From Berberis thunbergii (taxonomy: Eukaryota; Streptophyta; Magnoliopsida; Ranunculales; Berberidaceae), in NCBI GenBank assembly GCA_003290165.1, contig QNQO01002064.1, forward strand, positions 1 through 64,000: DNA of 64,000 bases, written 5' to 3'. The stretch's first letter is position 1. Each line of letters starts with the position of its first letter. Below the pieces are notes generated by a model, which had not been told where the DNA came from, made no database searches, and worked only from the letters and a program-made list of their open reading frames with translations. A program made the position numbers and the translations under genes. Shown here in pieces: positions 48,303-62,008 of the stretch.

Positions 48303-50079
48303 GGAAAGCTTTGAATCGAACTCCCCGAATCAAAGCAGACCCGATATCGGTTCCACTATGGGTAGAGTTGCCTAACTTGCTTTTGCATTTATTTCATCCC
48401 CCTCTTTTGAAAGCAATTGTGAACTCTTTTGGTGTCTTTTTGCGCATGGATGATCATACTCGATGTCTTTCACGCCCGAGTTATGCCCGTGTTTGCGTGG
48501 AGATGACTTTGGCAGAAAAGTTATCGAGTAGAATTTGGATAGATAGATCTAACAATAGGGGCTTTTGGCAAATGATTGAATATCCGGATTTCAAATATTG
48601 TGATTATTGCTCATTGTTAGGACATCAGGAGGATTATTGCAGAAAAAAGTTAGGTCATAAGGGCAATGTGAGAACACTAAACTTAGTGAAAGAAGATAAG
48701 ACTGAGAAACAAAAGGTGGAAGCCAAAGTCCTCAAGCAACAATTTGTCCCAGTGGTTAAAAAAATAAAATTTCAACGACAGAAGCTGGAACTAGTGGTGT
48801 AAAGAATGATCAGGGTGAGGAAATCCAGGAGGACGTTGGTGCTGAGAGGCTGATGGTCAAAGATTCGAGGAATGTCATGTTGTCAAACAAATTCGAGTCA
48901 CTTACGGAGACCATAGTTGAAGACGAGAGTAATCTAATGAATCATCAATTGCCTTGTAAGACGAAGGATCCAGTCAGTGACATGGTAGAACCAGAAACAA
49001 CGGAGGAATGACTTCTTGAGGCAGGGTACACAGCGGTTGAGATTGCAAAAGCGATTCAAAATCAAGAAGAGACAATTTCAGGGCTTGCTTCGTCTCAGCC
49101 AGAGCGTGTTCTGCCAATAACAGAGTTTGCTTCCTTAGAGCAGGTCGCGTCACCAATCGTTGGTTTGGTGAATAGAACATCAAATGCTATAGATGATGAT
49201 CCAAAGAAGTTGATCCCTAAAAAAAATGTGAATAATGACCAAGCTTTCATGCAAGAATGTGATAATGCTTCAGGTAGCAGCTCAAGGCTGCAGCAGAGAG
49301 CGTACGAGTATGTTCACCAGTTGGAATCAGGGAGGGCGCAGGGTGTTTCGACCAAGGCTGTAGGCGGGGATGTCGGGATCTCTAGCCCAGGAAAAAAGAC
49401 GAGTAGTGGGAATGCTTCTCTACATATAAATGCAATGATTTCAGGCAATAACTCCGGACCAACAAAGGAGGACACAATAGATGTGGATGATCATGTTAAC
49501 AGTGGGTGTGTATATGGCTCTGGCAGTGGAGCTCACGTTGGTGCTCAGAATCGCGTTTAGAGTGGTGACAAGGTGCATGACCGGAAGGTAGGGTTTCCAG
49601 CAGATGCGAGTATTGTACAAGATGACGAAGCTTTAGTGGATGCAATAGTACTTGAAGCACCGAATATAAAACATATTAACTATTTGGTTTGTAACGCTAA
49701 CAGCGAAACCGAAATGGAGACTGATACCGACATTTCGGATACAATCAGTTCAGAAGAAGAAGATTTGGATGAATACACCATTAGGTCAAGAGTAGTGTCA
49801 GGTTTAAAGACAGACCAAATTCGAATATCGAAAAGATTTCATGCGACGGACTTCAGAGACATCAAGGTATATCCTCGTCGATCATCTAGAATGAAGAAAA
49901 GTAACAGCAAGTATAGACATTGATCTAGGGGTTTGGTCACTATTTATTTTGGGTTTGCTATGATGTAAGTCCTCTTGGTTCTTTTTATCGGGTAAATCAT
50001 GTATTCCCGACTGATGTAAAAGATTTTTTCAAGTAATAAAAAGCCTAGTGTTCTTTAAAAAAAATAAAAAAAATAAAAA
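48303..50079 (+). mobile_element. ORF1-only LINE-like retroelement, copy 2 (5' inverted and truncated)
   Basis: The 13-bp duplication ATCAATAGCATCT lies at 48290-48302 and 50080-50092. The uninterrupted site is at about 14203-14215. The 3' end has AATAAA followed by an A-rich tail (about 50057-50079). The first about 33 bp (48303-48336) are an inverted piece of the coding region, the reverse complement of the part matching 60480-60510 of copy 3. The element then switches at GACCCGATATC to the normal orientation. This is the signature of twin priming during LINE insertion. No ORF2 is present. Confidence 0.9.
48337..49923 (+). pseudogene. DUF4283 / zinc-knuckle ORF1 protein, copy 2
   Basis: Homology starts at DPISVPLWVELPNLLLHLFH and runs through the knuckle YCDYC...GHQEDYC. 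A frameshift near 48760 follows, then SGVKND, NVMLSNKFESLTETI and LLEAGYTAVEI (a TGA stop just before it near 49009), and another stop (TAG, 49558-49560). The C-terminal part is acidic (49720-49790) and ends in a basic tail, PRRSSRMKKSNSKYRH, which aligns with the tails of copies 1 and 3. The C-terminal half is much more diverged than in the other two copies, so this is a distinct subfamily. Confidence 0.85.
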
Positions 50080-50429
50080 ATCAATAGCATCTAAGATAAG
50101 TCATAAGCGAAACTCCACCAGATTAATACAATCGATGACAACGAAATATGAGCCATTGATGAAACACAGTTCAGGATTGCTTGTACCTCATCAGGATCTC
50201 CATTGCCCCTAATACAAAGAAAATCTTAATGCATAGGAGGCTTTTATTTATTTATTTATTATTATTAATGATAAATTGTGTTCATTAGGTACATAATCCA
50301 CTCTTTGGCCCCAATTAAATATTAAGTCAATCAATCAACACTTGGACTTGCTTTTCCAAGTCATTATTAGCTTACATAATACAATTCAAACCAAGTACCA
50401 ATCACCTTTAGAACAGAATTATAATTGCA

Positions 50430-51160
50430 CTTTGAGTGCATGGTAGGCCTAACTCTGACAATTAGTGTCGGAACGATTTGACTTGGTAGACTTCGGGTCA
50501 TGTTAAGCAACAATATTATAATTGCACTCTGAGTGCATGGTAGGCCTAACTCTGACAATTAGCGTCGGAACGACTTGACTTGGTAGACTTCGGGTCATGT
50601 TAAGCGACTTCGGGTCATGTTAAGCAACAATATTATAATTGCACTCTGAGTGCATGGTAGGCCTAACTCTGACAATTAGTGTCGGAATGACTTGACTTGG
50701 TAGACGTCGGGTCATGTTAAGCAACAATATTATAATTGCACTCTGAGTGCATGGTAGGCCTGAGTGCATGGTAGGCCTAACTCTTACAATTAGTGTCGGA
50801 ACGACTTGACTTGGTAGACTTTGGGTCATGTTAAGCAACAATATTATAATTGCACTCTGAGTGCATGGTAGGCCTAACTTTGACAATTAGTGTCGGAACG
50901 ACTTGACTTGGTAGACTTCGGTTCATGTTAAGCAACACTCTGAGTGCATGGTAGGCCTAACTCTGACAATTAGTGTCGAAACGACTTGACTTGGTAGACT
51001 TCGGGTCATGTTAAGCAACAATATTATATTTGCACTCTGAGTGTAGTCATGTTAAGCAACAATATTATAATTGCACTCTGAGTGCATGGTAGGCCTAACT
51101 CTGACAATTAGTGTCGGAACGACTTGACTTGGTAGACTTCGGGTCATGTTAAGCAACAAT
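50430..51160. repeat. 97-bp tandem array with palindromic core
   Basis: About eight copies of a 97-bp unit (GTGCATGGTAGGCC at 50436, 50533, 50650, 50747, 50861, 50944, 51082, with small internal duplications and deletions). Each unit has the perfect palindrome TGCACTC-T-GAGTGCA followed by GTGTCGGAACGACTTGACTT. Single or double units occur at 14550, 41455-41560 and elsewhere. Open frames here are repeat artefacts. Confidence 0.93.
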
Positions 51161-52210
51161 ATTTGATGATCGAATTGATCAATAAAACCACACATATGCA
51201 CTTCATGGGTTTCATATTTTATCCATACTTGTCCACTGTAAACAACTTACTTATTGGTTTGGAAAACCAATTATCTGTATAGAAGGTCATTCACTTCAAA
51301 CCACACAATAAGTTTGGAATTTCTTCATGCCTTCTTTTCTACGATTATATCTAGAAAATTAATATTTTCGTTGTGATTTTCTTTTTAAAAAAATTGAATC
51401 AATAACCCTTATTTATTAAAAAAATTCTTATATGTACCCAAGTGGGTAACTTCAAGTTTTAAGGTTGGTAACTTGAGTGATAAGTTTTGTACGCCATGTT
51501 AGTAATTAAATGAGTGGTACATTTTGCTACACGATGGTAACTTTATACATAGTACCAAGGTAAGTTAATGCACATTGGGTGATAACTTTTTGTTGGTGTA
51601 ATATACATCCAAATTTTTTTATTTAATCCGTGCCTAAATGCTACGATGAATACCTTGAAGGTAATGGTGTAACGACCAGGGAAGTAGCTCAAAATTTTAA
51701 CTTTTTTGTTATCATTATAAATAGACACTTTTTAATTTTAATGCAACTATTAGGATGTACCGTATCGAATTACGCTTTATTTCAATCTCGAAACATGCAT
51801 AACGTGTCAGTTATAAACACCGCATAGTTGGCTTAAATACAATTATTTCATATAATTATTCTTCCAAAAATTCTTTTCAATATGAGCCTCAGCTAACTCT
51901 CTTATCTCGGAAAATGTTAAATGTAGTGTCATGAGCAACACGGCAATGGTAGCTCTTCTACTCCAATCTTAGATTCAGTCATGCCCGACATCCTGGAAAA
52001 TATTTTGGTCTTCGCCAAATCTCTATCATTTATTTTGCAGTCCTAAATGGAAAATAAAGGGAACTGAATACAAAAAAAAAAAAAAAAAAACAATCAATCA
52101 GCAATGCAGTGACAAGTAATGTCGGAACGACTTGACTTGGTAGACTTTGGGTCATGCTAAGCAACAACATTTGATGATCAAATTGATCCGTAAAACCACA
52201 CATATGCATT
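51160..52210. repeat. Recurrent intergenic segment, copy C (right part)
   Basis: Closely matches 14600-15680 of copy A, with an added A run near 52073-52090. Non-coding. Confidence 0.85.
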
Positions 52211-52327
52211 TATGGGTTTCATATTTTAGCTAGACTTGTCCACTGTCAACAATTTACTTATTGGTTTGGAAGTGACTAAATAAATTTGGTAAAAGGAAGT
52301 GAGACCCACTCTCTGTGACATCGATCA

Positions 52328-52366
52328 CTCTCTTTTCTCTTTTCTCTTTTCTCTTTTCTCTTTTCG
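52328..52366. repeat. (CTTTT/TCTCTTTT)n microsatellite
   Basis: About five tandem units of TTTTCTC/CTTTTCT in a pyrimidine-rich stretch. Confidence 0.85.
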
Positions 52367-53330
52367 TTTCGTCGATTCCTTTGAGCTTGAAAGAGAAAGA
52401 GAGATTCATTTATGGGTTTCGCCGCCTGGGGGAGAGAATAACATTGTATTTTCGCCCCCCAGACAGAAAACCAGGCCATCAAGAAATCAAGGAAGGTCAA
52501 ATAACAAGACCCAAAATCTTTTCTTGCTTATCATTCATTAATTTAACAATTTAATAATCTTTTACAAACACACACTTTAATTTGTTGGAAAGTGATAAAA
52601 GAAATCAAGTTTACATATGTTACAGAATAGAAAAGTTAATATGTTAGAAAAGCTAGAATAAAATAAAAAATCTTAAGTTTTCTGTTTTCACGAGGTTATG
52701 TCAGAATTAGCTTTATATGTTTGTATTCAGTCAAGGAATAAACACAACAATTCAATACAATTCTCAATTATTTCTTTTCGATCATCAATTTTCTATATTT
52801 AGATTACCTTAAAGTTCATGTAAGTGAATAAATTGCATGTGAATACTTTTATTCTAGAATCATATACATATTTTCAGACTCCTAGCGTAGCACATACCTT
52901 TAGGTTGTAGTTGACCATTTGAAGAACCTTGACCAAATTTGGCTATATACTCTCCTTGGGTCAAAATATATTACATGAAAATCTTAGTGAATTTGATGCG
53001 ATCAATATCTATTTGCACACTCAATATCTATTTGCGCACTCAAATATAAAAATAGAACAAGTGGGTACACTTACAAATTGTTGGAATGTACGTAACTTAT
53101 ATGGTATATATGTGTGGAAGATAGATTTTTCTCTCAGTCTTATCTCCATCCTTAGAGATAAGATGGAGAAATCTGCCGAAAAAGAAGAAAATAGGCTTGG
53201 TTTTTTCTACAAGTTGCAAATTCTTTGCCAAATCTTCAAATTTGGGTTGGAAACTCAATATACCTTGCTACCCCTCCTTGCTTTTGACAAATTGTCAGAG
53301 ATGCACACATTTAGACATATATTAAATTTT
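52367..53330. other. Spacer and duplicated LINE flank, no gene seen
   Basis: 52980-53330 repeats 15640-16000. The part before it is AT-rich without recognised coding sequence. Confidence 0.55.
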
Positions 53331-53339
53331 TTTTTTTTT

Positions 53340-54060
53340 TGGCCAAACACGAAGATCTTTATTAAAGATGAGAAAAAAAACAAAGGGCAAAGGGAATCAT
53401 TCTTACATCAAGGAATGCCAAGATAACATGAAGGTGTCAAAAACTAAGTCTCTGAACAAATTACAAGCCCGAACCCATTATCCACAATAATTCCTTAATC
53501 TCAATAAAAATAGAATACTTTGATCTGTTAAGCCATTCAAAAACCTTCATATTTCTCTCTTTCCACACACACCACATGAGAACGTGAGGAACCCTAAGCC
53601 ATAACCACTCCGTCCGTCGGAAAGGATTAGCTTGCGACAACCAATTTAGCCAATCCAAAATGTAACCTTGAAACATCAAACTCAAACCAAATTCTGACAA
53701 AAAACTGCTCCAAATGAATTTGAAAAATCTGCAGTGAAGCATCAAATGATTCAGCATCTCGTCAATCTCATTACAAAACACACAAAAACTTTCTGTGTGG
53801 ATTCCTCTTTCCTTAACCTATCTTTAGTCAATTAGTTTCTCTCATGCAACACTGACCAACTAAAGAAATTTATCCGAGGAAAAAAAAATTTCACCCAAAC
53901 CAGATTCTTGTGAGAGGAAATGAAGGGGTTTGAATGAGGCTCGTAATGAGAGGCATCCAATATATCAGAAAATTCTTTCACCGAGAAACTCACACATTTA
54001 CCCTTCCACACCAAAACTATCAGAGCCTTTCGAGAGCATCTGACCATCCAACAGTATTTT
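53340..54060 (-). pseudogene. LINE ORF2 C-terminal fragment (zf-RVT), longer copy
   Basis: Minus-strand frames read VCVSFSVKEFSDIL-like residues (with GKCVSFSVKEFSDI), NLVWVKFFFPRINFFSWSVL, EIDEMLNHLMLHCRFFKFIW and LNWLSQANPFRRTEWLWL. A shift separates the two frames near 53825. The T run at 53326-53341 is the A tail. It extends about 110 bp further 5' than the sister at 16020-16620. Confidence 0.78.
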
Positions 54061-54359
54061 GGTAATCTGCTTTAAAAACTAATAGTGAAGGCACGTTGAC
54101 TATTAGTATTTAGAATGGGAGAATGCAATATAAATTTATTATGAAAATAAACCGAAATAAGCTATTTATAATAGGAAAATATACAAATGACCCAAATTAT
54201 TCTTCCAAAAACTCTTTTCAATATGAGTCTATCAACTTTCTTATCTTAAAAAATGTTAAATGTAGCGTCGTGAGCAACAAAGGCAATGGCAGTCTTCTAT
54301 TGCAATCTTAGATTCAGTCATGCCCAATATCTTTGAAAATATTTGGAAAAATGTTTTTT

Positions 54360-54720
54360 GAACCCAGTGAACATTTTCCGATGAGTTGTGAATGAACACT
54401 GTCAAGCTGAGTTTTGATTAGTATTGAGCATGTACTTAATCGGATGTACCATATGGAGATCTTATTCTGTTTGTTTAATGATTGAGTCAATAGTAAGAGG
54501 GATTTTCTGCCTTTTGGTTGATCCAACTGCCGCACTACAAAATACTACTTGTTTCACAAGGCAAGAGTTGTTTGCAGATCATGTATTCTTGTATTATGTA
54601 CTACACATAATTGACCTATAAACTCTGAATTATAGCGTTCAGATGTTCGTTCGCTAAATACAGTTGTAATTCACTGCTATAAATATGTACTCTAAGATGC
54701 ATATAAATTTAGTGTCTACC
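54360..54720. repeat. Non-coding repeat shared with 42535-42870 and 57945-58100
   Basis: AGTGAACATTTTCCGATGAG and the following sequence match 42535 onward. The GGCGTTCAGATGTTC-type stretch also recurs near 58010. The three copies differ by small indels. Confidence 0.75.
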
Positions 54721-54904
54721 ATCAATTTGTATGTTTCAGATTTAGTTTGGTGTCTGGATCTGCTGCCTGAGTTTGCTGCTTGGATGGCATTTTTGCCCCT
54801 ACCTCTTTAAACACTCTTTAAATATAACAACAATAAATGATGGGCAAAAGGATAATTTCGCCCCCTAGACAGCAAACCTACCCAAGCTCCCTAGAATTAT
54901 ACAA

Positions 54905-55045
54905 ATACAAATCGATAGATGGAGAGACTGCAGAGACGTGTATATACTATAAACTGTGTTGCATTTTAATTGCTTTAAAGCTTTGTTGCTTTGATTTTTT
55001 AAGTTGAGTTGAACAACGCTCATGACGCAGAGTACTGGAGCGTGC
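54905..55045. repeat. Second copy of the PITP upstream segment
   Basis: Matches 2200-2335 (TTAATTGCTTTAAAGCTTTG and following). No PITP exons follow it here. Confidence 0.65.
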
Positions 55046-55399
55046 GACAGACGGCAACTCGATGGGTTCAGCGTTTGCTGGTCCACGGCCTGCTTCTATA
55101 GTCCAACTCGAAATACATGAAAATTACATGAAATATTTTTTATTTTGTAGTTATTGAAATATTATTTTTTTAATACGTTATAATGTTATTTTGGTCAAAA
55201 TTTGTTATACTGATAATTTTTATGTAACATGTAATTTGTATGACACTAAAAATAGTGTAAAAATTTTTATGCAGTATTTTAAAAGTTTAAAATGCAAAAT
55301 TTAAATTATTAAAATCGAAATTACAAACGAAACATTTCTTTAAATAGAGACTGAAATTAACTCGAGAAACAAAATCACACATGGCATTGACTAAAATTC

Positions 55400-56030
55400 A
55401 ATAGCTCTTCTATTCTAACATGATATTTTTGCAACAAGGTTTTTACAACTCGAGTTACATCGATACATGCACAAACCGGCATGTTCTTGTTATCAAAGAT
55501 ATCTTAAGAAAATGAAAAATATCGAACAAAGGGATATCCTTTCTTATCATCTGTTCCTCTGGTGTGGTAAAATCGGATATTCCCTCTCCCTTTCACAAAC
55601 CAATTCCTTTTTCCTTTTTCGTGCGATGATGTTCAACCAAATTGAGACTTAAAAGCATAAAATTATGTCTCATCAATTCAGAGGAGGATATTTGGGTTTA
55701 TTCAAAAATCAATAAATCATACCTTAAGAACAAAGATCCATATTATGCAAATATTACAAATATGATCTTTTTTCTCCATCCCTTAACGTATCCGTTGACT
55801 CCCTCCCACTCTAGATGTAGCTTGCAAGGTTCGAGCTTTTGACTTGTAATTCTATCTATCACGGGCCTATTGCTGAGTTGGTATTTCCATTGGCATATAG
55901 TCCATTTTAAGGACAAGAATCACGATCCTAAGATATTTTGATCACTAATACTACCATTTAAGCTCAACTTTACACAACCCACAAATGTGAAAACAACTTA
56001 GAATTCGTGGGTCATTTTTACAAATCTAAG
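55400..56030. repeat. Recurrent intergenic segment, copy D (diverged)
   Basis: Matches 6645-7000 joined to 13008-13290, and 47390-47940, with many differences and a deletion at the join. Non-coding. Confidence 0.75.
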
Positions 56031-58885
56031 TAATTTTACGCTTGTTTCGGTGATTTTTAGGGTTTTTTTTTATACAATTTTTATTCTTTCTCTTTCAAAT
56101 ACAACCACAAACATCATCTACATAAGTTATAAAAATTCCGAAAGCTGATCCAACCTGACCAAAACAACGGTCTGGAATTTTTTATTTTTTTTCAAAATGA
56201 CCCTGATAATAGCCATATGCGAAACAACAGGCCTACGGCTCATTACTGTGGACCTGCTGGGAGGAGAAAGGATCACTAGAGGTCATTGAACTTAAGATGG
56301 TTTTGCGTGTCCCATTTGAAATTCAAATCCATTGTAAACCAAATTTGGGACACATGGGGTTCTATATATATAAATATATTAGGAATTGAATTTAGAATTT
56401 TCATAATTTATTTGACTAATTGAAATTAAAAAAAAAATTCCTAATTACAAGTGAAAAGAAACTGATGGAAGCTGGGCTGGTGTAACCTGACTGATATTTG
56501 CCCAACTGATGTTGTGTAAGGCTTGGGCTTAAACATTTAGGCCTGCATAGAACATGGGCTAAAAAAATCTTCATATGAATGCATTGTCTAGGTTTAAGGG
56601 CTTTATTTACTAGACCCAATCCGCCTATGTATTTGATATTGTCCCCAGTTATTGTGCCAAAAAAAAAAACCCTACGTTTATAACATAGAACATATTGAAA
56701 CATCGAGTTAATCATCGACAAGACCTAGCTCTACCTCACCCGTCATGGTGTTGCATCACGTCGGCATGTGTGTACATGTTTGATTGCATCACATACATAG
56801 GTTGAACCATTTCGAACGTGTTAATCATGCGATAACATTTGCATGTTACGGCCTCATATTGAATCTCCAAATACAGAAACCACAACAAACACAAAAACAT
56901 TGTTACCAAACATGTTCTTCAAACAAACCAAATTGATTGCTACATGTTCATGCATCTCAAGGTTGTATGTAGAATCCCAGATGCAGATCTTGTAGGGCAT
57001 CCATCCATGGATAAAGAAAACATATTTTGTATAGCGAAAATATTAGGAAACCAGGTTTTTGTAATTAGGTTTTGCAACCAAGGTGATGCGACATAATTTT
57101 AAAAGAATGATGAAATCCCGAAACCTGATTGCAGAACATGATTTCCTAGCCACAAATACATTGTTATTAGAATACATCCAAAACTTCAAACTAAGCCTAC
57201 TAATTTCAATGAAGAGGATCGAAATAGTGTTCCTATAGTTTTTATGTATTTTTCAGATTGTTAAATTCATCGAGTTTGGTTTGAAGAGATTTTTGACATG
57301 ATATGATACAATATAAACCCTAAATAATCACGTTTCGAGCAAAATTTGACAGGGTATAACACAGACCAAAACCATCGCAGTTCATATTTTACTTATTTGT
57401 TTATTTTTAATGTATCCGTTGAGCAAACATTACATTTCAAATTATTTTCAATGTAATTCTAGGAACAAAATAAACATTTCCAGGCATAGATTCACGAGTG
57501 GTTGAAATTTGAAAAGAAATTTAGGCTTATTTTGATTTGATATTGGACCTGATGGATAACTAATATTTGGATAATGTAGTTTATTTTATTTCTCACCTAC
57601 TTAGTGCCTAATTAATTTACCTTTTTTGTTGTGGTCAATTTATGCAATTCTTGAGACGTGTAAGTAAAAATAACCGCCATGAAACCTATGGAATACATGT
57701 ACCTAAAAAATAACCTACCCTAGTTAGCAAATAAGTCAATGTGGTAATTCAAAAATTAGAGATTCTATAAGCATTTTATCTACGACACTTTAGCACTACC
57801 AATTGCAATAAATCTCTAACTTTACCCTCCATGAAACTTAATGTACAAAAGTGAATGCTCTTAATGGAAAACACACCTCACAAACAAATCCCATTTTGAT
57901 CACCATCTGAAACCAAAGATTTCTCTTTTTTTGAGGTCAAGCCCACTGTAATTGTCTATGGCAAGAAGTTATGGAAGACTAGGCACTCACTGAATAAACT
58001 CTGGATTATGGCGTTCAGATATTCGTTCTAAATGCACTTGTAATTCAATGCTATAGATATGCACTCTGAGATGCATATACATTTAGTACCTACCATCCAT
58101 TTGTATTCCAAAGCATGCCAGCACACGTTGAAATTCGATGACATTGTAGTAACCGGAAATTGCGTAATGCTAGACAAAGTCTTATCTTACCTTCAGACCA
58201 AAATCACATTCAGCAAATTTACATAGTCAGACCAAACATGTATAAATTAAGATAAAAGTATAATACACTGCAGTTCGAGAGCAGCGTTTAGGCCATTCAG
58301 TGATGGTAAATAGGGCTATGCTTATATGTAGAGTGATTTCAGGAAGAATTGCTAAATATGATGGTCAGGGGCTTGTCGATGACAAAGATGGTGGTTTCGA
58401 CTCAATGGTAAGCCTAGAAGATGACTTGGATGAGCTAGTCATCTTGGATCCAAGGGCCATCCTCCCATGCTTTGTCATCATATATAATCTCCATTAAGCT
58501 TGTGCAGGTCAGCATTAGGGAGAGGGTACCCTTGTATACTAATATTTTTCTGTCCGACTACCATGTTTTTGTACTTCGACGAAAGCTTCAATAGAGCATG
58601 GTATAGACTATTACTGGAAATTTAACAAAATCAGCTTGACAGAGATAGGTTCCTGTTCTCCTTTACTGAAGTCTTCCCGAGTTTCTTCAGTGTATATAAG
58701 AGCGTCTCCACTACTTTTATTATTGTACTATCACACTTCAGTAAGTCCACTAATAGCGCAAAACTTCACAAATCTCAAATTTTACGAGGGTTGTGTAGAA
58801 GTTCAAATTTCGAAATGGTTCATTCATTTAAGTTACAAATATTGTTACCTGATTTAATGAGGAGTCACTGTATCTCTCTAGCTCT
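56031..58885. other. Spacer; repeat copy at 57940-58270, no gene recognised
   Basis: 57940-58270 is a third copy of the repeat at 42690-43140. A short open frame at 58300-58497 (acidic, with SMVSLEDDLDELVILDP) is unassigned. Nothing else was recognised. Confidence 0.5.
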
Positions 58886-59708
58886 CTAATTAATTTGTGT
58901 CATTGTTTTCCCATACCACTCATCAATCCATGCAAAGCAATTCCTATGGCTTTCCTGAAAAAGTGCCCTTTCACCTTAAGGAAAACAGTAAAAGGCATCA
59001 ATATATAATATCGTAATGAACAATACCTATAAATAATGACTAAATAGAAACCAAAGAAGTTAAGAAATTTATAAAGACAAGGCTGACTATCAAAATAGCG
59101 AAGCTTTTTAAGGGTATAATTCGGAATGAGAATAGACCATTACCATTGATAATTGTAAGATTATGACAGAGCAGTATTCCAAGGTAAGGGGCAAATATTC
59201 TGAAAAAAAAAAATTATTTAATCTGAAGCTAACTACGGATTAGTTTTGTCAATCAAATAAGTTGGTGAGAGTGCAATGCTAACTATGTTTATTAATAGTG
59301 TAGAAACTGTTATTTCATCATATGAGCATAAACAGTGAAAACAACAGATACTGTAAAGTAAAGTACTCTATTACTTATTTATTTACTTCAATTAAATACC
59401 ACAGAACCAATACATACCGCAAGAAGAGCTTTCTCCAGTCGATAACCAAATCCCCAGAATGGAGCATTAACTGTTACGAACTTGTACGCCGTCATAACTG
59501 GAGCACACTTATCCTACAGAAAATAACAATGATAATATTAGTTTACAAAGCTTAATAGACCAGTAGTAACAATTAAATACCAGGTAGAAGAATAATTGAA
59601 AATGCAAGTGAAGGTGCACTACCATTCATGGTACATTACATGCTTTTGTGGATTCAACCGAATGGGTATTATGGATTTGTACCGATTACCAACCAATTCA
59701 TATTGTTG

Positions 59709-62008
59709 GGCGAGAGATAGCGCAGGCGAGAGAAGGCGAGAGATAGCGCAGGCGGCCAGCGCCTCCCGTTTCACCGTGGCAGCAACAGAAGGCCATCACG
59801 ATCTGTCGCGCAGCAGAGATCTGTCGAGCAGCAGATCTGTCGAGCACGTTTCGCGAGCAGGTCGAGCAGCGATCGGTCGAGCAGCAGATCTGTCGAGCAG
59901 GTTTCGTCGAGATCTGAGCCCTATCAGGCGAGCTCTCTATCTCTCACGCAAGCTCTCTCTCAGGCGAGATCTCTTTCCGGCGAGATCTGTAGGCGAGGGA
60001 TCTCTCAGGCGATATCTCTGTCTCCGGCGAGCTTTTTTGGTTGATGCTGGATGCAGGGCTAGATACGCCGTCCTTTGGCTGCGATGGCGGCGCCGCTGGC
60101 CAACATCCCTCCCTCCACAGCGGGGGGATCTGGTAATGGGGGAACGGGTAAACCCTCTTTTGCCCAGATTTTGGGTAAAATTTTGGTGGACGAAGTTGCG
60201 GAGGATCAGGTAGAAGGAACTCGTTTTCGCAAAGAGGGAGCGCCAGCAATTGGGCTTACGGCCACGGACGAAGTACGTGGCGAAGCCTTCATGGAAAAAC
60301 ATGTGATTGTTCTGAAGTTCTCTAGCTATCGACCAACACTGGAAGATATCCGAGATTCGATTCACAGAACTTGGGGAATTCTATGAGATTTTTCGCTTGG
60401 TTTACTGAATCAACGGCACGTGTTAGTTCAACTTCAATCCGAGGTGGAAGCCAAGAAAGTTCTATCGAGAGACTCCTTTTTGATTCGTGGAGTTCGGTTC
60501 AAAGCATTCCGTTGGCATGATGGTTTCAATTTGAAGGAGGACCCGATATCGGTGTCATTGTGGGTAGAGCTTCCTAACTTACCTTTGCATTTATTTCATC
60601 CCCCTATTTTAAAAGCAATTGTGAATTCTTTTGGTGGTTTCTTGCGGATGGATGATCATACTCGATGCCTATCGCGCCCGGGTTTTGCCCGTGTTTGCGT
60701 GGAGATGACTTTGGCAGAGAAATTACCAACTAGAGTTTGAATTGACAGAGCTAATAATAGGGGCTTCTGGCAGAAGATAGAATATCCAGGCTTCAAATAC
60801 TGTGATTTTTGCTCCTTGATAGGGCATCAGGAGGATTTTTGTAGAAAAAAGTTGGGCCTAAAGGGCGATGGAAAAGCTTCTGACCTAGGTCAAGCAGCGA
60901 AGGCAGTCAACCAAAAATGAAACCAATACTGTCAAGCAACAATTCATACCAGTTACCCAAAAGAAAAATTACCCATCCAAGAGGTGGGTACGAGTGGTGT
61001 AAAAAATGACACGGGTGCGGAGATTAACGAGGAAATTGGGGATAAGATGTCAGTGGCCACCGCTCCGGCAACGGTGGTGTTGTCAAACAAATTCGAGTCA
61101 CTTATCGAGAATATCGATGAAAATGAGGGTGCTCAAGAGGATAAGCCGCTAGTGTGTACGGCAATGGCTCTTGACAGTGCCGCGGTTGTACCAGAATCTA
61201 CAGAGGATTGCCTCTTGGAGGCGGGGTATACAGTTTCGGAGATTGAGAATGTGATTGGTCCACAAGCACAGTCGTTGCTACAGGAGGATATTGTCGACTC
61301 AGGAGACACTAGCAATCACCTTGCTAAGCATATTCTTGTGGCAGCGCCGCGAGACACGGCAAGCGATACAGTGATGCATGCCGATTCAGGGAGGCCGAGG
61401 GATGCAAACACCAAGACAGAGGCCATGGCCTCGCCCCAACCAGCGCCCCGCACCAAGGCCGAGGATGCGGCTTGCCTCAACCCGGCTCCTGGCTTCATGG
61501 CAGCGCTCTGTATCACCCCAGAGAACAATGATGATCTTCAGGCTGTGATCGGGTTCAAGAGACGTTTTGACAAATACGGTATCAAAAATTCCCCGGATTA
61601 TCAACGAATCAGCGACAACTTGAATAAGGCTATATCTCTCCTCAAAGAAAATGGGCAACTTCGACTGCCGAAAATCGATACACTCGAAATGACTAGCGAG
61701 GATAGTGATGAAGTCAACTCAGAATCTGAGCTAGGTCCACAGGCAGCAAAAAGTGATTTGGATTTAGGAGCTATGTCAGACGGAAAGATGAGGCGTTACA
61801 CCAAAGTTATCAGCAGTTGTCCCCGAAAATCCAATAGAACTAGGAAAGAAAACAATAGGTACAAAAACTGAGTTTTTTGTCTAGGTTTGTTTTGGTGAAT
61901 CCTATCTTTTGTGATATTTTGTTTCGGCCTTTTAGTTAACCCTATAGGGTCAGTCATGTAGCCTTCGGGCGTTGATTTTTAAATGAATAAAATGGGTCAC
62001 CATCCCAA

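Noticed and set aside
50367..50886. Minus-strand frames with repeated SLPSQ.VPTLIVRVRPTMHS units
   Set aside because: They are the 97-bp array read in one frame; because 97 is not a multiple of three, the reading frame is accidental.
50430..51160. Possible CRISPR-like array
   Set aside because: Units are directly adjacent 97-mers with no unique spacers, in a plant nuclear context. It is a minisatellite.
59322..59555. Plus-strand open frame over the PITP exon
   Set aside because: Antisense to the conserved exon at 59418-59513, which reads better on the minus strand with splice signals.
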